Shown: positions 8,318 through 17,147 of the stretch, piece after piece
Position numbering within the stretch: position 1 is the stretch's first letter
Layout of the letters: each line of letters begins with the position of its first letter
From: Lachnospiraceae bacterium
GTDB lineage: Bacteria > Bacillota > Clostridia > Lachnospirales > Lachnospiraceae
Length of the DNA: 64,000 nt
Reading direction: 5' to 3'
Assembly (NCBI GenBank): GCA_015057525.1
Contig: SVEE01000004.1
Location: 62,001 to 126,000, forward strand
Program-made: the position numbers and the translations under genes
The notes under the pieces: generated by a model
Told to the model about the DNA's origin: nothing
Seen by the model: only the letters and a program-made list of their open reading frames with translations
Databases searched by the model: none

Positions 8318-9076
8318 TTACACATACTTAAGATAGTTCTTCACACTCACCAAATAAGACACTATCTGACTAACAATTCCTACACCTACAAGTCCATAGC
8401 ATGTACCCCAAACTTCTTTTTTATGATTAGCTATCCACATAATAATTCTTTGTATAAGATTCTCCTGCTGAAAGAATGATACATCTCCCAATGCTATATA
8501 AGCAAACAATCCATACATTGCAATTACCGCACATACTGTCAAGACTATATTAACCACTCCCGGCTTGTTTCTGGTAACAAAAGGAATAAGAATAGAATTG
8601 CCTATAAGGGAAATTCCCAACATAAGCAGCATAAGTATAACGAATACATTTGCACCAACATCATCTATCATTACACCATCTACCTCAACCTCAAAGGTGT
8701 GCTTAATTGCAAATATAGTGATAAGAGCTGCTAATACAGCAATCACATGACCTACTAATACTATTATGTATTTTTCTGCCACCACATTCTTGTATCCTCC
8801 AGGAAGAGCTGTGGCGTAGCTGGTCCACTTGGTTTTATTATCCAAAGTACATAATACTGTAGACATTGCCATAGGCAAAAGACTGGCCGCAAACACACAG
8901 CCCCCAAGCATCAGGTAACATTCAGCCAGAACCTCAAGCTTTGCCTCAAGCCCTTCAGCAGCATTAAAATCCCAGCCTATCACACCTACCATCATAAAGG
9001 CATAGCACAGATAAAATACCACAAGGGCTATATATCCCCTGCCATTAATAAAATCCTTATATAATAATCCTTTCAT
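8318..9076 (-). CDS. ABC-2 type permease, second subunit
   Basis: A membrane protein of 252 aa with about six helices, rich in Leu, Ile and Val, of the ABC-2 permease type. It begins MKGLLYKDFINGRGY, the same KD pattern as its neighbour (MLGLIYKDLVLVR), so the two permeases are probably a diverged pair that form a heterodimer. The ATG at 9076 has AGGAGG upstream and lies just past the stop of the preceding gene. It is last in the GntR-ATPase-permease-permease operon and is followed by a strong palindromic terminator. Confidence 0.8.
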   Translation of the reverse strand: MKGLLYKDFINGRGYIALVVFYLCYAFMMVGVIGWDFNAAEGLEAKLEVLAECYLMLGGCVFAASLLPMAMSTVLCTLDNKTKWTSYATALPGGYKNVVAEKYIIVLVGHVIAVLAALITIFAIKHTFEVEVDGVMIDDVGANVFVILMLLMLGISLIGNSILIPFVTRNKPGVVNIVLTVCAVIAMYGLFAYIALGDVSFFQQENLIQRIIMWIANHKKEVWGTCYGLVGVGIVSQIVSYLVSVKNYLKYV

Positions 9077-9077
9077 A

Positions 9078-9788
9078 TTATGCCCACCTCCTATTTTTCT
9101 TACCAAAATACGAAGCAGAAAATGATGCTATAACCACTGCTATAACAACAAGAGCTCCATGGTTATAAATCCAGTCAAACCAACCCTTTACAGTTTCAAA
9201 TATAACCTCTATGTTTTCCTCATGCATAAGCCAAGCCATAATAGCGACAAGAAATACGAATGACAATGAACAGCATATAACCACGCTGGTTTTTGCAGAA
9301 AATATGATGTCTATAGGCAGTCTAATAAGTATTATAAGAAGTCCTGCCAGCCAGCAGTATATTACTGTCTTAAACTCCTTAAAGCCAAAAGTTTCATTTC
9401 CTGACATATATACTATAGGAAGTAAAATAGCTGACCAGATGTTCATTATGGTATTAACCAAAAATGCCACTATGTATCTAGAGAATATCTCCTGCCAAAC
9501 ATTTATAGGGGATGCGTAAAGCACCTTGTACCATTCAGCTTTATGGTCCTGATCTATAGCAGAGGAGCTGGTTAGCGACACAGTAATTCCCGCGCCACAC
9601 ACATAAAAAATCGCTCCTTTAAAGAACAGATCGTATATTAAATCAAGTTCCTTCATTTCTTGAAAGTTTCCTACATTCATACCAAGTATAAATATCAAGG
9701 CAAACAGCGCCACACCTGCGATGGTCAAAAAGCCCATAATTATATTTTTCCTAACAAGAACCAAGTCCTTATAAATTAATCCTAACAT
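9078..9788 (-). CDS. ABC-2 type permease, first subunit
   Basis: A 236-aa integral membrane protein with about six helices, probably a transmembrane subunit of the exporter driven by the ATPase encoded 12 bp upstream. The ATG at 9788 has AGGAGG 8 nt before it; an earlier in-frame GTG start was rejected. The layout (GntR regulator, ATPase, two ABC-2 permeases) matches ytr-like operons that respond to cell-wall-active antibiotics, though the substrate here is unknown. Confidence 0.8.
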   Translation of the reverse strand: MLGLIYKDLVLVRKNIIMGFLTIAGVALFALIFILGMNVGNFQEMKELDLIYDLFFKGAIFYVCGAGITVSLTSSSAIDQDHKAEWYKVLYASPINVWQEIFSRYIVAFLVNTIMNIWSAILLPIVYMSGNETFGFKEFKTVIYCWLAGLLIILIRLPIDIIFSAKTSVVICCSLSFVFLVAIMAWLMHEENIEVIFETVKGWFDWIYNHGALVVIAVVIASFSASYFGKKNRRWA

Positions 9789-9800
9789 AAGTAGCACCTC

Positions 9801-10688
9801 CTAATTCTCGGTGTTGTTAGTATTATTTACATAGAACAACATTATTTCTTCTAAGGATGTCTTCTCACAAAGCATACCCTTGTACTTGGCTTTACATTTC
9901 TCCTGGTCACCAACCAAAGCTTCGATACCAAAGGAGGACTTTCTATATCCGATAACATCCTCATCATCCACTGTGGCAAACTGTTCCTTGGAGCATTTCA
10001 ATATACCGTGACGCTCAGCCATAGTGTCCTTATCCTCAGCAAGAAGAATCTTGCCCTTATGTATAAATACGATATTATCTGCAATTCTTTCAAGGTCAGT
10101 TATTATGTGGGATGACAAGAATACTGTATGCTCGCTATCCTGTATAAACTCCATAAATATATCAAGAATCTCATTACGAACGATAGGGTCAAGACCACCT
10201 GTTGGCTCGTCCATAATAAGAAGCTTTGCGTGGTGGGAAAGCGCTGTGGCGATCTGAAGCTTCATCTGCATACCACGGGAGTAATCTCCCACTTTCTTTT
10301 TAGTGGGAAGACCAAGCTTTTCAAGATACTCATAGAATAGCTTTGAATCCCAGTTCTTATACATTCCCTTTAATATCTTATCAATATGTTTTGCCTTAAG
10401 ATTTGGATGAAAACCTATATCGTCAAAGACAACTCCCACATTCTCCTTAATATCAAATTCATTTTTTAAGTTATCTGCTCCAAAAACCTTTATGTCCCCA
10501 CTGTCGGTCTTAAGCATATTCAGGATAGACTTTATGGTAGTACTTTTACCTGCACCATTTTGTCCGATAAAGCCTGTAACCTGTCCGCTAGGAACATTAA
10601 AGCTTACATCCTTTAGGCTAAAGCCCTTGTAGCTTTTGTTAAGATTTTTAATTTCTATTGCATTTTCTACGCTATAGTCTAATGACAT
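9801..10688 (-). CDS. ABC transporter ATP-binding protein (YtrB-like)
   Basis: A 295-aa ATPase for the two ABC-2 permeases downstream. Walker A GQNGAGKST (about 42-50), the signature YSRGMQMK (with Arg in place of the usual GG, common in ABC-2 drug exporters), Walker B LLIMDEPTGGLD and the switch His in LSSHI are present. An extra carboxy-terminal part of about 80 aa is typical of this class. Start ATG has GGAGGG. The GntR repressor gene is 14 bp upstream. Confidence 0.85.
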   Translation of the reverse strand: MSLDYSVENAIEIKNLNKSYKGFSLKDVSFNVPSGQVTGFIGQNGAGKSTTIKSILNMLKTDSGDIKVFGADNLKNEFDIKENVGVVFDDIGFHPNLKAKHIDKILKGMYKNWDSKLFYEYLEKLGLPTKKKVGDYSRGMQMKLQIATALSHHAKLLIMDEPTGGLDPIVRNEILDIFMEFIQDSEHTVFLSSHIITDLERIADNIVFIHKGKILLAEDKDTMAERHGILKCSKEQFATVDDEDVIGYRKSSFGIEALVGDQEKCKAKYKGMLCEKTSLEEIMLFYVNNTNNTEN

Positions 10689-10702
10689 AGTTAATCCCTC
10701 CG

Positions 10703-11083
10703 CTACTTAGAGTGGTCCTCATATATGATGGTCAGAATTTCAATCAGCTCCTGTAAAGGAATATCGCAAACCTTTGCCCTAGTCACTGCATTTTCAAAAT
10801 GGTCCTCAAGCTCTTGCATAACCTTCTCACGGATAAGTCCCTGATTCTTAGCCTTAACAAAACAACCGATGCCAACGCGAGTTTCTATAAAACCATCTCG
10901 CTCTAACTCCTCGTAGGCACGCTTTGTGGTTATAAGGCTAATACGAAGCTCCTTGGCCAGAAAACGCATGGAAGGAAGCATCTCTCCCTCCTCTAATTTG
11001 CCGGAAACAATCATATCCTTAATCTGCTGTTCAATCTGTTCATAAATTGGAACACTACTTGTATTGCTAATTATAATGTTCAT
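10703..11083 (-). CDS. GntR-family repressor, YtrA subfamily
   Basis: A 126-aa transcription factor. The amino-terminal winged helix (PIYEQIEQQIKDMI through GDxIxTRxGxGxFV-like residues) is followed by a short tail of about 45 aa with no ligand domain, which defines the YtrA subfamily. The ATG at 11083 has AGAAAGG before it; the longer reading starts inside the promoter. Its operator overlaps the -10 of its own promoter (11124-11157), which supports autorepression of the whole ABC operon. Confidence 0.87.
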   Translation of the reverse strand: MNIIISNTSSVPIYEQIEQQIKDMIVSGKLEEGEMLPSMRFLAKELRISLITTKRAYEELERDGFIETRVGIGCFVKAKNQGLIREKVMQELEDHFENAVTRAKVCDIPLQELIEILTIIYEDHSK

Positions 11084-11123
11084 AGGTATACCTTTCTTAA
11101 TTTTAAACTCTCGAGTGTGTATA

Positions 11124-11157
11124 GTGTATATATACACCTAATTACACTTATTGTCAA
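11124..11157 (-). promoter_or_regulatory. Promoter and YtrA-type operator
   Basis: On the minus strand TTGACA (11152-11157), a 17-nt spacer and -10 TATATA (11129-11134). The 14-bp palindrome GTGTATATATACAC (11124-11137) covers the -10, so a bound repressor would block polymerase. GTGTA/TACAC half-sites are what I recall for YtrA-type regulators. Confidence 0.7.
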
Positions 11158-11186
11158 CACTTTACAGAAATTTTTTTCAAAAAAAT

Positions 11187-11228
11187 AAAGCTTCTGCGAT
11201 ATAGATTCCCTATACTTGCAAAAGCTTT
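11187..11228 (-). terminator. Terminator of ptsI
   Basis: AAGCTTTTGC and GCAGAAGCTT form a stem on the minus strand, followed by TTATTTTTTT. It closes the fructose PTS operon. Confidence 0.75.
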
Positions 11229-11244
11229 TATTATATATAGTATT

Positions 11245-12879
11245 TTATTTTGATAAATCCAGGCTACGCACAGTATCTCTAACCTTTAATACAAACCCCG
11301 GTGAAACTGATAATTCATCTATGCCCATTCGCATAAAGGTTTCTGTAAGAGTTGTATCTGCCGCAAGCTCTCCACATATTCCAATCCAAGCTCCATGATT
11401 ATGTGCATTGTCTGCAGCCATTTTTATAAGGCGAAGGATAGCCTCATGATGAGTGTCAATGAAGTCTTCAAGCTCTGGATTCTGTCTGTCACAAGCAAGA
11501 GTGTATTGTGTCAAATCGTTGGTACCTACACTGAAGAAATCCACCATAGGAGCAAGCAAATCACTGATCACTGCCGCCGCAGGAGTTTCAATCATAATAC
11601 CAAGCTCAATCTTGTCAGATATTTCTACTCCCTCAGAAACAAGTTCACTCTTAACCTCTTCACATATAGCTAAAATTTTCTCAAGTTCACTAACACTGGT
11701 AATCATAGGAAACATAATACCTAAATTACCATAAGCTGATGCTCTGTAAAGAGCTCTAAGCTGAGTTTTAAACACCTCTGGACGTGTAAGGCATATACGA
11801 ATAGCTCTGTAGCCAAGAGCAGGATTCTCCTCTTTCTTAAGTCCAAAGTAGTCTACCTGCTTATCAGCTCCTATATCAAGAGTTCTTATAATAACCTTCT
11901 TGCCAGCCATGCTTTCAAGAACCTTTTTATATGCTACGAACTGCTGCTCCTCAGTTGGATAATCCTCACTCTCTAGATAAAGGAACTCACTACGGAATAA
12001 GCCTATACCACCTGCGTCATTAAGCAAAACTGCTCCAATATTATCTACACTTCCTATATTTGCATATATATTTATGTTCTTACCATCTAAGGTAACATTT
12101 TCCTTGCCTTTAAGATTTTGGAGAAGCTTTTTCTTTTCATCGTCCTGCTGTTGCTTGGCAATTAGTCTAGCTCTTGTCTCTTCATCTGGATTAATGAAAA
12201 TTTCTCCAGTAAATCCATCAACTATGGCATCGTCTCCATCCTTTATTGCCTTGAGGAACTCATCCCCTGCTCCAATAATAGCAGGTATATTCATGTTTCT
12301 TGCCAAAATCGCTGTATGGGAATTAGATGAGCCGTGAGATGTTACAAAAGCAAGTACTTTGTCCTTATCAAGAAGAACGGTCTCACTTGGTGCAAGGTCA
12401 TCAGAACAAATTATTACCTTGTCATCACTTGAGGAATTATCTTCCCCCTCAGACTGAAGATTACGAATAAGGCGATTAGATATGTCTTTGATATCTGCTG
12501 CTCTTTCCTTCATATAAGCATCTTCCATAGCAGAAAACATCTCTGCAAAATTGTCTGATGTTACAGCCACAGCATATTCCGCATTAACTGACTGTGTATC
12601 AATTATATTTTGAATAGAATCATTGTAATCCATATCTTCAAGCATCATCATATGAATCTCAAATATCTGAGCATTGGCTTCACCAACCTCTTTCAATGCC
12701 TTATCATAGATTTCTTGAAGTTGCTCAGTTGCGAGAGCCTTCGCTGCCTCTACTCTCTGCTTCTCCTGCTCAGTATCCTCAATTCTAGTACGCTTTACAG
12801 AAACTTCTTTTCTTTTAAATACCGAAATCTTGCCTATAGCTATAGCGCCATAGACTCCCTTTCCTATGTATTTTTCCAT
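11245..12879 (-). CDS. ptsI: PTS enzyme I (PEP-protein phosphotransferase)
   Basis: It moves a phosphoryl group from phosphoenolpyruvate to HPr, the first step of all PTS sugar uptake. The phosphohistidine is in the GSSNSHTAILARN stretch (about residue 190). The PEP-binding TIM barrel follows, with FRSEFLY, the Arg-rich GYRAIRI and the metal-binding GIMIETPAA. The length of 544 aa is slightly short but complete. GGGAGG precedes the ATG. It is last in the fru operon, 36 bp after ptsH. Confidence 0.96.
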   Translation of the reverse strand: MEKYIGKGVYGAIAIGKISVFKRKEVSVKRTRIEDTEQEKQRVEAAKALATEQLQEIYDKALKEVGEANAQIFEIHMMMLEDMDYNDSIQNIIDTQSVNAEYAVAVTSDNFAEMFSAMEDAYMKERAADIKDISNRLIRNLQSEGEDNSSSDDKVIICSDDLAPSETVLLDKDKVLAFVTSHGSSNSHTAILARNMNIPAIIGAGDEFLKAIKDGDDAIVDGFTGEIFINPDEETRARLIAKQQQDDEKKKLLQNLKGKENVTLDGKNINIYANIGSVDNIGAVLLNDAGGIGLFRSEFLYLESEDYPTEEQQFVAYKKVLESMAGKKVIIRTLDIGADKQVDYFGLKKEENPALGYRAIRICLTRPEVFKTQLRALYRASAYGNLGIMFPMITSVSELEKILAICEEVKSELVSEGVEISDKIELGIMIETPAAAVISDLLAPMVDFFSVGTNDLTQYTLACDRQNPELEDFIDTHHEAILRLIKMAADNAHNHGAWIGICGELAADTTLTETFMRMGIDELSVSPGFVLKVRDTVRSLDLSK

Positions 12880-12915
12880 AATATGCCTCCCAATGTCTCA
12901 AGCAAGCAATTATAA

Positions 12916-13182
12916 TTACTCACCAAAACCACTTTCAAATAAGCCTGCAATCTCATCTAATGCAGCCTGCTCATCTGTACCCTCGCACACAATTTCAACA
13001 GTATTACCACACTTGATACAAGCTGACATAATCTGCATAAGTGCCTTTGCATTTACCTTCTTGTCATTTACATTCATTGTTATATTACACTCCTTGTAAG
13101 CAGCTGCTGCCTTTGCAAGGATTCCTGCAGGACGCATATGCATTCCCTGTGCATTAATTACTTCTACAGTTTTTGATACCAT
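12916..13182 (-). CDS. ptsH: HPr-like phosphocarrier protein lacking the regulatory serine
   Basis: This 88-aa protein carries phosphate from enzyme I to the sugar-specific EIIA. The active His15 is in the intact GMHMRPAG motif. The usual regulatory Ser46 in the NLKSIM context is replaced: here the sequence is NAKALMQIMS, with Ala47 at that place. An HPr without this serine cannot be phosphorylated by HPr kinase and so should not act in CcpA-dependent catabolite repression. It is placed between fruA and ptsI, so it may be dedicated to fructose; a second, canonical HPr elsewhere in the genome would be expected. Confidence 0.9.
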   Translation of the reverse strand: MVSKTVEVINAQGMHMRPAGILAKAAAAYKECNITMNVNDKKVNAKALMQIMSACIKCGNTVEIVCEGTDEQAALDEIAGLFESGFGE

Positions 13183-13225
13183 TTTTTAGTCCCTCCAAAT
13201 ATACAAAATCTTATTCTATATTATC

Positions 13226-13261
13226 CGAAAGTCCACCTATTTAAACATATGTGGACTTTCG
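13226..13261 (-). other. Intercistronic hairpin between fruA and ptsH
   Basis: CGAAAGTCCAC (13226-13236) and GTGGACTTTCG (13251-13261) form an 11-bp perfect stem with a 14-nt loop. No T-run follows on the minus strand, so it may stabilise or process the mRNA, or reduce read-through into ptsH-ptsI. Confidence 0.5.
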
Positions 13262-13323
13262 AAGCTTTATTTATTATATCATTTAGTTTATTTTAATTCG
13301 ACTGTTTTACTCTAGGTTATATC

Positions 13324-15234
13324 TTAAGCCTGAACCTTCTTCTTAAGAACACCCATTAATACCATACCTACTACTGAACCGATTACAAGTGAGAGAAGGT
13401 ACATAGGCCAATTTCCAACAACTGCGAACACGAAGATACCACCGTGTGGAGCCATAAGTGTACAGTTAAATGCCATTGAAAGACCACCTGCTACAGCTGC
13501 ACCAATCATACATGATGGAATTACTCTGATTGGATCTGCTGCTGCGTAAGGAATCGCACCCTCTGTTATAAAGCTGAGTCCCATAATGTAGTTAACAGGA
13601 CCACTCTTTCTCTCTTCCTCAGTAAACTTATTCTTGAAGAATGTAGTTGCTAAAGCGATTGCTATTGGAGGTACCATACCACCAATCATAACTGCTGCCA
13701 TTACGTCATAGTTTCCAGAAGCGATTGCTGCTGTACCAAATACATAAGCTGCCTTGTTGAAAGGACCACCCATATCTATTGACATCATAGCTCCAAGGAT
13801 ACATCCAAGAATTATCTTGCTCTGTCCACCCATATTGCTAAGGAAGTTTGAAAGGCCTGTGTTAATCATACCCATAAATGGATTAATTGCACACATAACT
13901 ACAGCAATCATACCAAGTCCAACTAATGGATAAATAAGAACTGGCTTAATACCATTTAAAGCATCTGGCATCTTGTCACAAAGTTTTTCAACACCAAGCA
14001 TAAGGTAACCGCCTGCAAAACCTGCGAACAATGCGCCAAGGAAACCTGATGGAACGTCTCCACCAATGCTTGCAAATGTTGAACCTAATGTTGCCATATA
14101 TCCACCTACAAGACCAACCAAGAAACCAGGTCTATCAGCAATACTCATACCGATAAATGCTGCAAGGATAGGAACCATAAAGTTAAATGCAAATCCACCA
14201 ACTGTCTTAAAGAATGCTGCTGCCTCAGTATAAGTACCGAATGAACCATCCTGTGGTGCACCAGCTATTGTATCAATAAGGAAAGCTAATGCTATGAAAA
14301 TACCACCTGCAACTACAAATGGTAACATATTAGATACACCATTCATTAAGTGCTTGTAAATCTTTCTACCAAATGACTCACCCTGTGCATCTGAAGTCTC
14401 AGCCTTAGCACCCTGGTGCTTATATACTGGAGCATCTCCTGAAACCACCTTGTTAATTAATTCCTCAGGAATCTTAATTCCATCAGATACCTTTGTTGTA
14501 ATAACCTTCTTGCCATCGAAACGTGACATTTCAACTGACTTATCAGCTGCTACGATAATTCCATCACACTCTTCGATTTCCTTTGCAGTAAGCTTGTTCT
14601 TAACACCGCCTGAGCCATTAGTCTCAACCTTTACAGTAATTCCAAGCTTCTTTCCTGCCTTCTCAAGTGCTTCTGCCGCCATATAAGTATGTGCAATACC
14701 TGTTGGACAAGCTGTAACACCAAGAACTCTGTATTCTACACTCGACTCTGATTTTGCCATTGTTACCTCCTCTGGGAACTTTGCTGTCTCAGTCTTGTCA
14801 ATAATTGCCAAAAACTCTGTTACATCCTTTGCTTTAAGAAGTTCCCCTCTAAATTCCTCATCCATAAGAATTGTCATAAGTCTAGATAATACTTCTAAAT
14901 GTACATCTCCATCATTTGGTGCTGCAATCATAAATAAAAGGTTAGATGGCTCACCATCAAGTGCCTCATAATCAACACCACCTGGTACTGTAATTGCTGC
15001 AAGTGATGGTGCCTTAACTGCCTCACTTTTAGCATGAGGGATTGCTATTCCCTCTCCAACCGCTGTAGAACCCTGCTCCTCACGTGCTAAGATTCCCTTC
15101 TTATAAGTCTCAACATCGGCAATATTTCCGCTCTTTACCTGAAGCTCAACCAACATGTCGATTGCTTCCTGCTTGTTACCTGGTGCTTGACCAAGTGCTA
15201 TACTTTCTTTCTTAAGTAAGTCAACAATACGCAT
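13324..15234 (-). CDS. fruA: Fructose PTS transporter, EIIABC fusion
   Basis: It imports fructose with phosphorylation to fructose 1-phosphate. Domains in order: EIIA (about 1-145, active His in AIPHAKSEAV), EIIB (about 160-265, active Cys in VTACPTGIAHTYMAAEAL) and EIIC (about 300-636) with eight or more membrane helices. The A-B-C order and 636 aa are usual for Gram-positive FruA. I chose the ATG at 15234 because GAGGAGG is 9 nt upstream; an ATG at 15243 touches that site. It is 63 bp after fruK. Confidence 0.94.
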   Translation of the reverse strand: MRIVDLLKKESIALGQAPGNKQEAIDMLVELQVKSGNIADVETYKKGILAREEQGSTAVGEGIAIPHAKSEAVKAPSLAAITVPGGVDYEALDGEPSNLLFMIAAPNDGDVHLEVLSRLMTILMDEEFRGELLKAKDVTEFLAIIDKTETAKFPEEVTMAKSESSVEYRVLGVTACPTGIAHTYMAAEALEKAGKKLGITVKVETNGSGGVKNKLTAKEIEECDGIIVAADKSVEMSRFDGKKVITTKVSDGIKIPEELINKVVSGDAPVYKHQGAKAETSDAQGESFGRKIYKHLMNGVSNMLPFVVAGGIFIALAFLIDTIAGAPQDGSFGTYTEAAAFFKTVGGFAFNFMVPILAAFIGMSIADRPGFLVGLVGGYMATLGSTFASIGGDVPSGFLGALFAGFAGGYLMLGVEKLCDKMPDALNGIKPVLIYPLVGLGMIAVVMCAINPFMGMINTGLSNFLSNMGGQSKIILGCILGAMMSIDMGGPFNKAAYVFGTAAIASGNYDVMAAVMIGGMVPPIAIALATTFFKNKFTEEERKSGPVNYIMGLSFITEGAIPYAAADPIRVIPSCMIGAAVAGGLSMAFNCTLMAPHGGIFVFAVVGNWPMYLLSLVIGSVVGMVLMGVLKKKVQA

Positions 15235-15297
15235 ACTTAACATCCTCCTCTTTCTTATTTTATGTTTGTGTTGTCCTTCACCAGACAATCATATGTT

Positions 15298-16200
15298 TTA
15301 TAGTAATTCACTTAACAGCCTATCTATTTCCGGTTTTGTTGCTAAACCATCTGAAAATGCTGTTGCTCCACCTGTAGCAGTTCCAAGCTTTAAAGCATAC
15401 TCGTAATCTCCATCCTCTATTCCTGCGATGAAGCCTGCTACCATAGAATCTCCAGCGCCTACAGAATTTTTAACCGTACCCTTACATACTCCACATCTAT
15501 GAGCCTTTCCAGTTTCATCTATAAGAAGAGCACCGTCTCCTGCCATAGATATAAGTACATTTCGCGCTCCCATAACCTGAAGTTTTCTTGCATATTCCTC
15601 GATTTCTTCTATAGTTGTAAGTTTTACACCAAACATCTCACCAAGCTCATGATTATTAGGTTTTATCAAGAATGGTTTGTATGGAAGTACCTTCATAAGA
15701 AGTTGTCCTGTGGCATCTACAACTGCCTTGATATTTTTATTTGAAATATGCTGTAAAATCTGTTCATATATATCTGATGGAAGTGTATTAGGAATGCTTC
15801 CTGCTAATACTATAGTGTCTCCATCCTGAAGCTTTTCAAGTTTAGCGAAAAGCTCTGCAATAGCTTCCTCGCTAATATTTGGCCCCTGACCATTAAGTTC
15901 TGTCTCTTCAGTGGATTTAATCTTAATATTTATTCGAGAGAAACCGCTTTCAAGCTGAACAAAATCAGAATCTATACCTTTTTCTTCAACACCCTTCTTT
16001 ATTGCATCACCAGTAAATCCTGCAATGAAACCTAATGCCTTTGATGTTAATCCAAGTTCTTTGAGTACAAAAGAAACATTAATTCCTTTTCCGCCAAAAT
16101 AGATTTCTTCTCCGTTACTACGATTGACACTACCTAATTCCATCGCCCCTGAATGAACAACATAGTCCACTGCCGGGTTAAATGTAACTGTGTATATCAT
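15298..16200 (-). CDS. fruK: 1-phosphofructokinase
   Basis: A PfkB-family kinase that turns fructose 1-phosphate into fructose 1,6-bisphosphate with ATP. The two PfkB signatures are seen: GGKGINVSFVLKELG near residue 37 and the carboxy-terminal SVGAGDSMVAGF with the catalytic Asp. The 300-aa length is typical. Its ATG overlaps the TGA of fruR by four bases (ATGA), so the two are translationally coupled, and fruA follows. This context rules for fruK over tagatose-6-phosphate kinase. Confidence 0.92.
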   Translation of the reverse strand: MIYTVTFNPAVDYVVHSGAMELGSVNRSNGEEIYFGGKGINVSFVLKELGLTSKALGFIAGFTGDAIKKGVEEKGIDSDFVQLESGFSRINIKIKSTEETELNGQGPNISEEAIAELFAKLEKLQDGDTIVLAGSIPNTLPSDIYEQILQHISNKNIKAVVDATGQLLMKVLPYKPFLIKPNNHELGEMFGVKLTTIEEIEEYARKLQVMGARNVLISMAGDGALLIDETGKAHRCGVCKGTVKNSVGAGDSMVAGFIAGIEDGDYEYALKLGTATGGATAFSDGLATKPEIDRLLSELL

Positions 16201-16952
16201 ATCATAACCTCCTTAACCGATGCCTCGGTTATATACTTTTTGTTTTCTACTCTGTCAGTTATTATTTTACCTTCTGAAAGGGGTGCAATATTCACTGCTG
16301 TTATCTTGTCGAATTTGGAATGGTCCGCTAAGAAGTATGATTTTCTAGTATTAACTATTACCGCTCTCTTCACTTCCGCCTCGGCTTTTTCAGGAGTAGT
16401 TAGTCCTACTGACAACGATATTCCATTTACTCCTATAAAGCTTTTAGTAAAGTTATATTCTGATATAGACTTAATACAATCTGCTCCAACAATAGCCTCT
16501 GTAGTAACTTTTATCTCTCCTGCTGGCACAAACACTTTAAAACCTCTACTGGCAAGTTTCATGGCATGCACAAAAGCATTAGTTACGAATGTTACATTCT
16601 TGTCTGGAATAAACTCAATCATCTTCTCTGTGGTTGTTCCTGCATCCAAGAACACGAAATCCCCATCTTCAATCAGCGAAGCAGCATATTTTGCTATAGC
16701 CATCTTCTCATCATTAAACAGCAACGCCTTTTCAGCTACATTTCGTTCTAAGGCTGTAAAGCTATCAGTAGTCTGGGCTGACATAGCTCCACCTCTAACC
16801 TTCACTAGCATTCCCTTTTCATCGAGATATGCCAAATCACGTCTTATGGTAGACTCAGAAGTGTCAAGCAGCGTGCACAATTCTGCAAGAGTAGCACTTC
16901 CATTATTATTAACTGTTTCTAAGATTATTGAATGTCTATCCTCTGTTAGCAT
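16197..16952 (-). CDS. fruR: DeoR-family regulator of the fructose operon
   Basis: A 251-aa repressor. The amino-terminal DeoR helix-turn-helix contains STIRRDLAYLDEKGMLVKVRGG-like residues and the rest is a sugar-phosphate-sensing isomerase-like domain with DAGTTTEKM. In this family the effector is a sugar phosphate, here probably fructose 1-phosphate. It is the first gene of the fru operon and so regulates itself. Its promoter is at 17008-17035, with tandem CTTTCAATTT units just upstream. Confidence 0.9.
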   Translation of the reverse strand: MLTEDRHSIILETVNNNGSATLAELCTLLDTSESTIRRDLAYLDEKGMLVKVRGGAMSAQTTDSFTALERNVAEKALLFNDEKMAIAKYAASLIEDGDFVFLDAGTTTEKMIEFIPDKNVTFVTNAFVHAMKLASRGFKVFVPAGEIKVTTEAIVGADCIKSISEYNFTKSFIGVNGISLSVGLTTPEKAEAEVKRAVIVNTRKSYFLADHSKFDKITAVNIAPLSEGKIITDRVENKKYITEASVKEVMI

Positions 16953-17007
16953 AAAACATCTCCTGCCCTCTGATTATTTTTGAAAGTTTTTGACTGGTTA
17001 TAACATA

Positions 17008-17035
17008 ATAATAACATATTTTTTTATTTTGTCAA
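17008..17035 (-). promoter_or_regulatory. Promoter of the fru operon
   Basis: On the minus strand TTGACA (17030-17035), 16 nt and TATTAT (17008-17013); a second TATTAT three bases on gives a 19-nt spacer. Confidence 0.6.
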
Positions 17036-17066
17036 TCATTTTCTTTCAATTTCTTTCAATTTCTTC
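17036..17066 (-). promoter_or_regulatory. Tandem CTTTCAATTT boxes, candidate FruR sites
   Basis: Just upstream of the -35 the plus strand reads TTTCTTTCAA and ATTTCTTTCA in phase, about three copies at 10-bp spacing. Another GAAAG box sits at 16982. Direct repeats on one face of the helix, next to the promoter of a DeoR-type regulator, are good candidates for its operator. Confidence 0.4.
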
Positions 17067-17147
17067 CATTTTATACAATCACCGTTATGTGCATTTTAAA
17101 ATTCATTTTTTAATGTACACATTGTCCTTACATATAGCCCCCATTTT

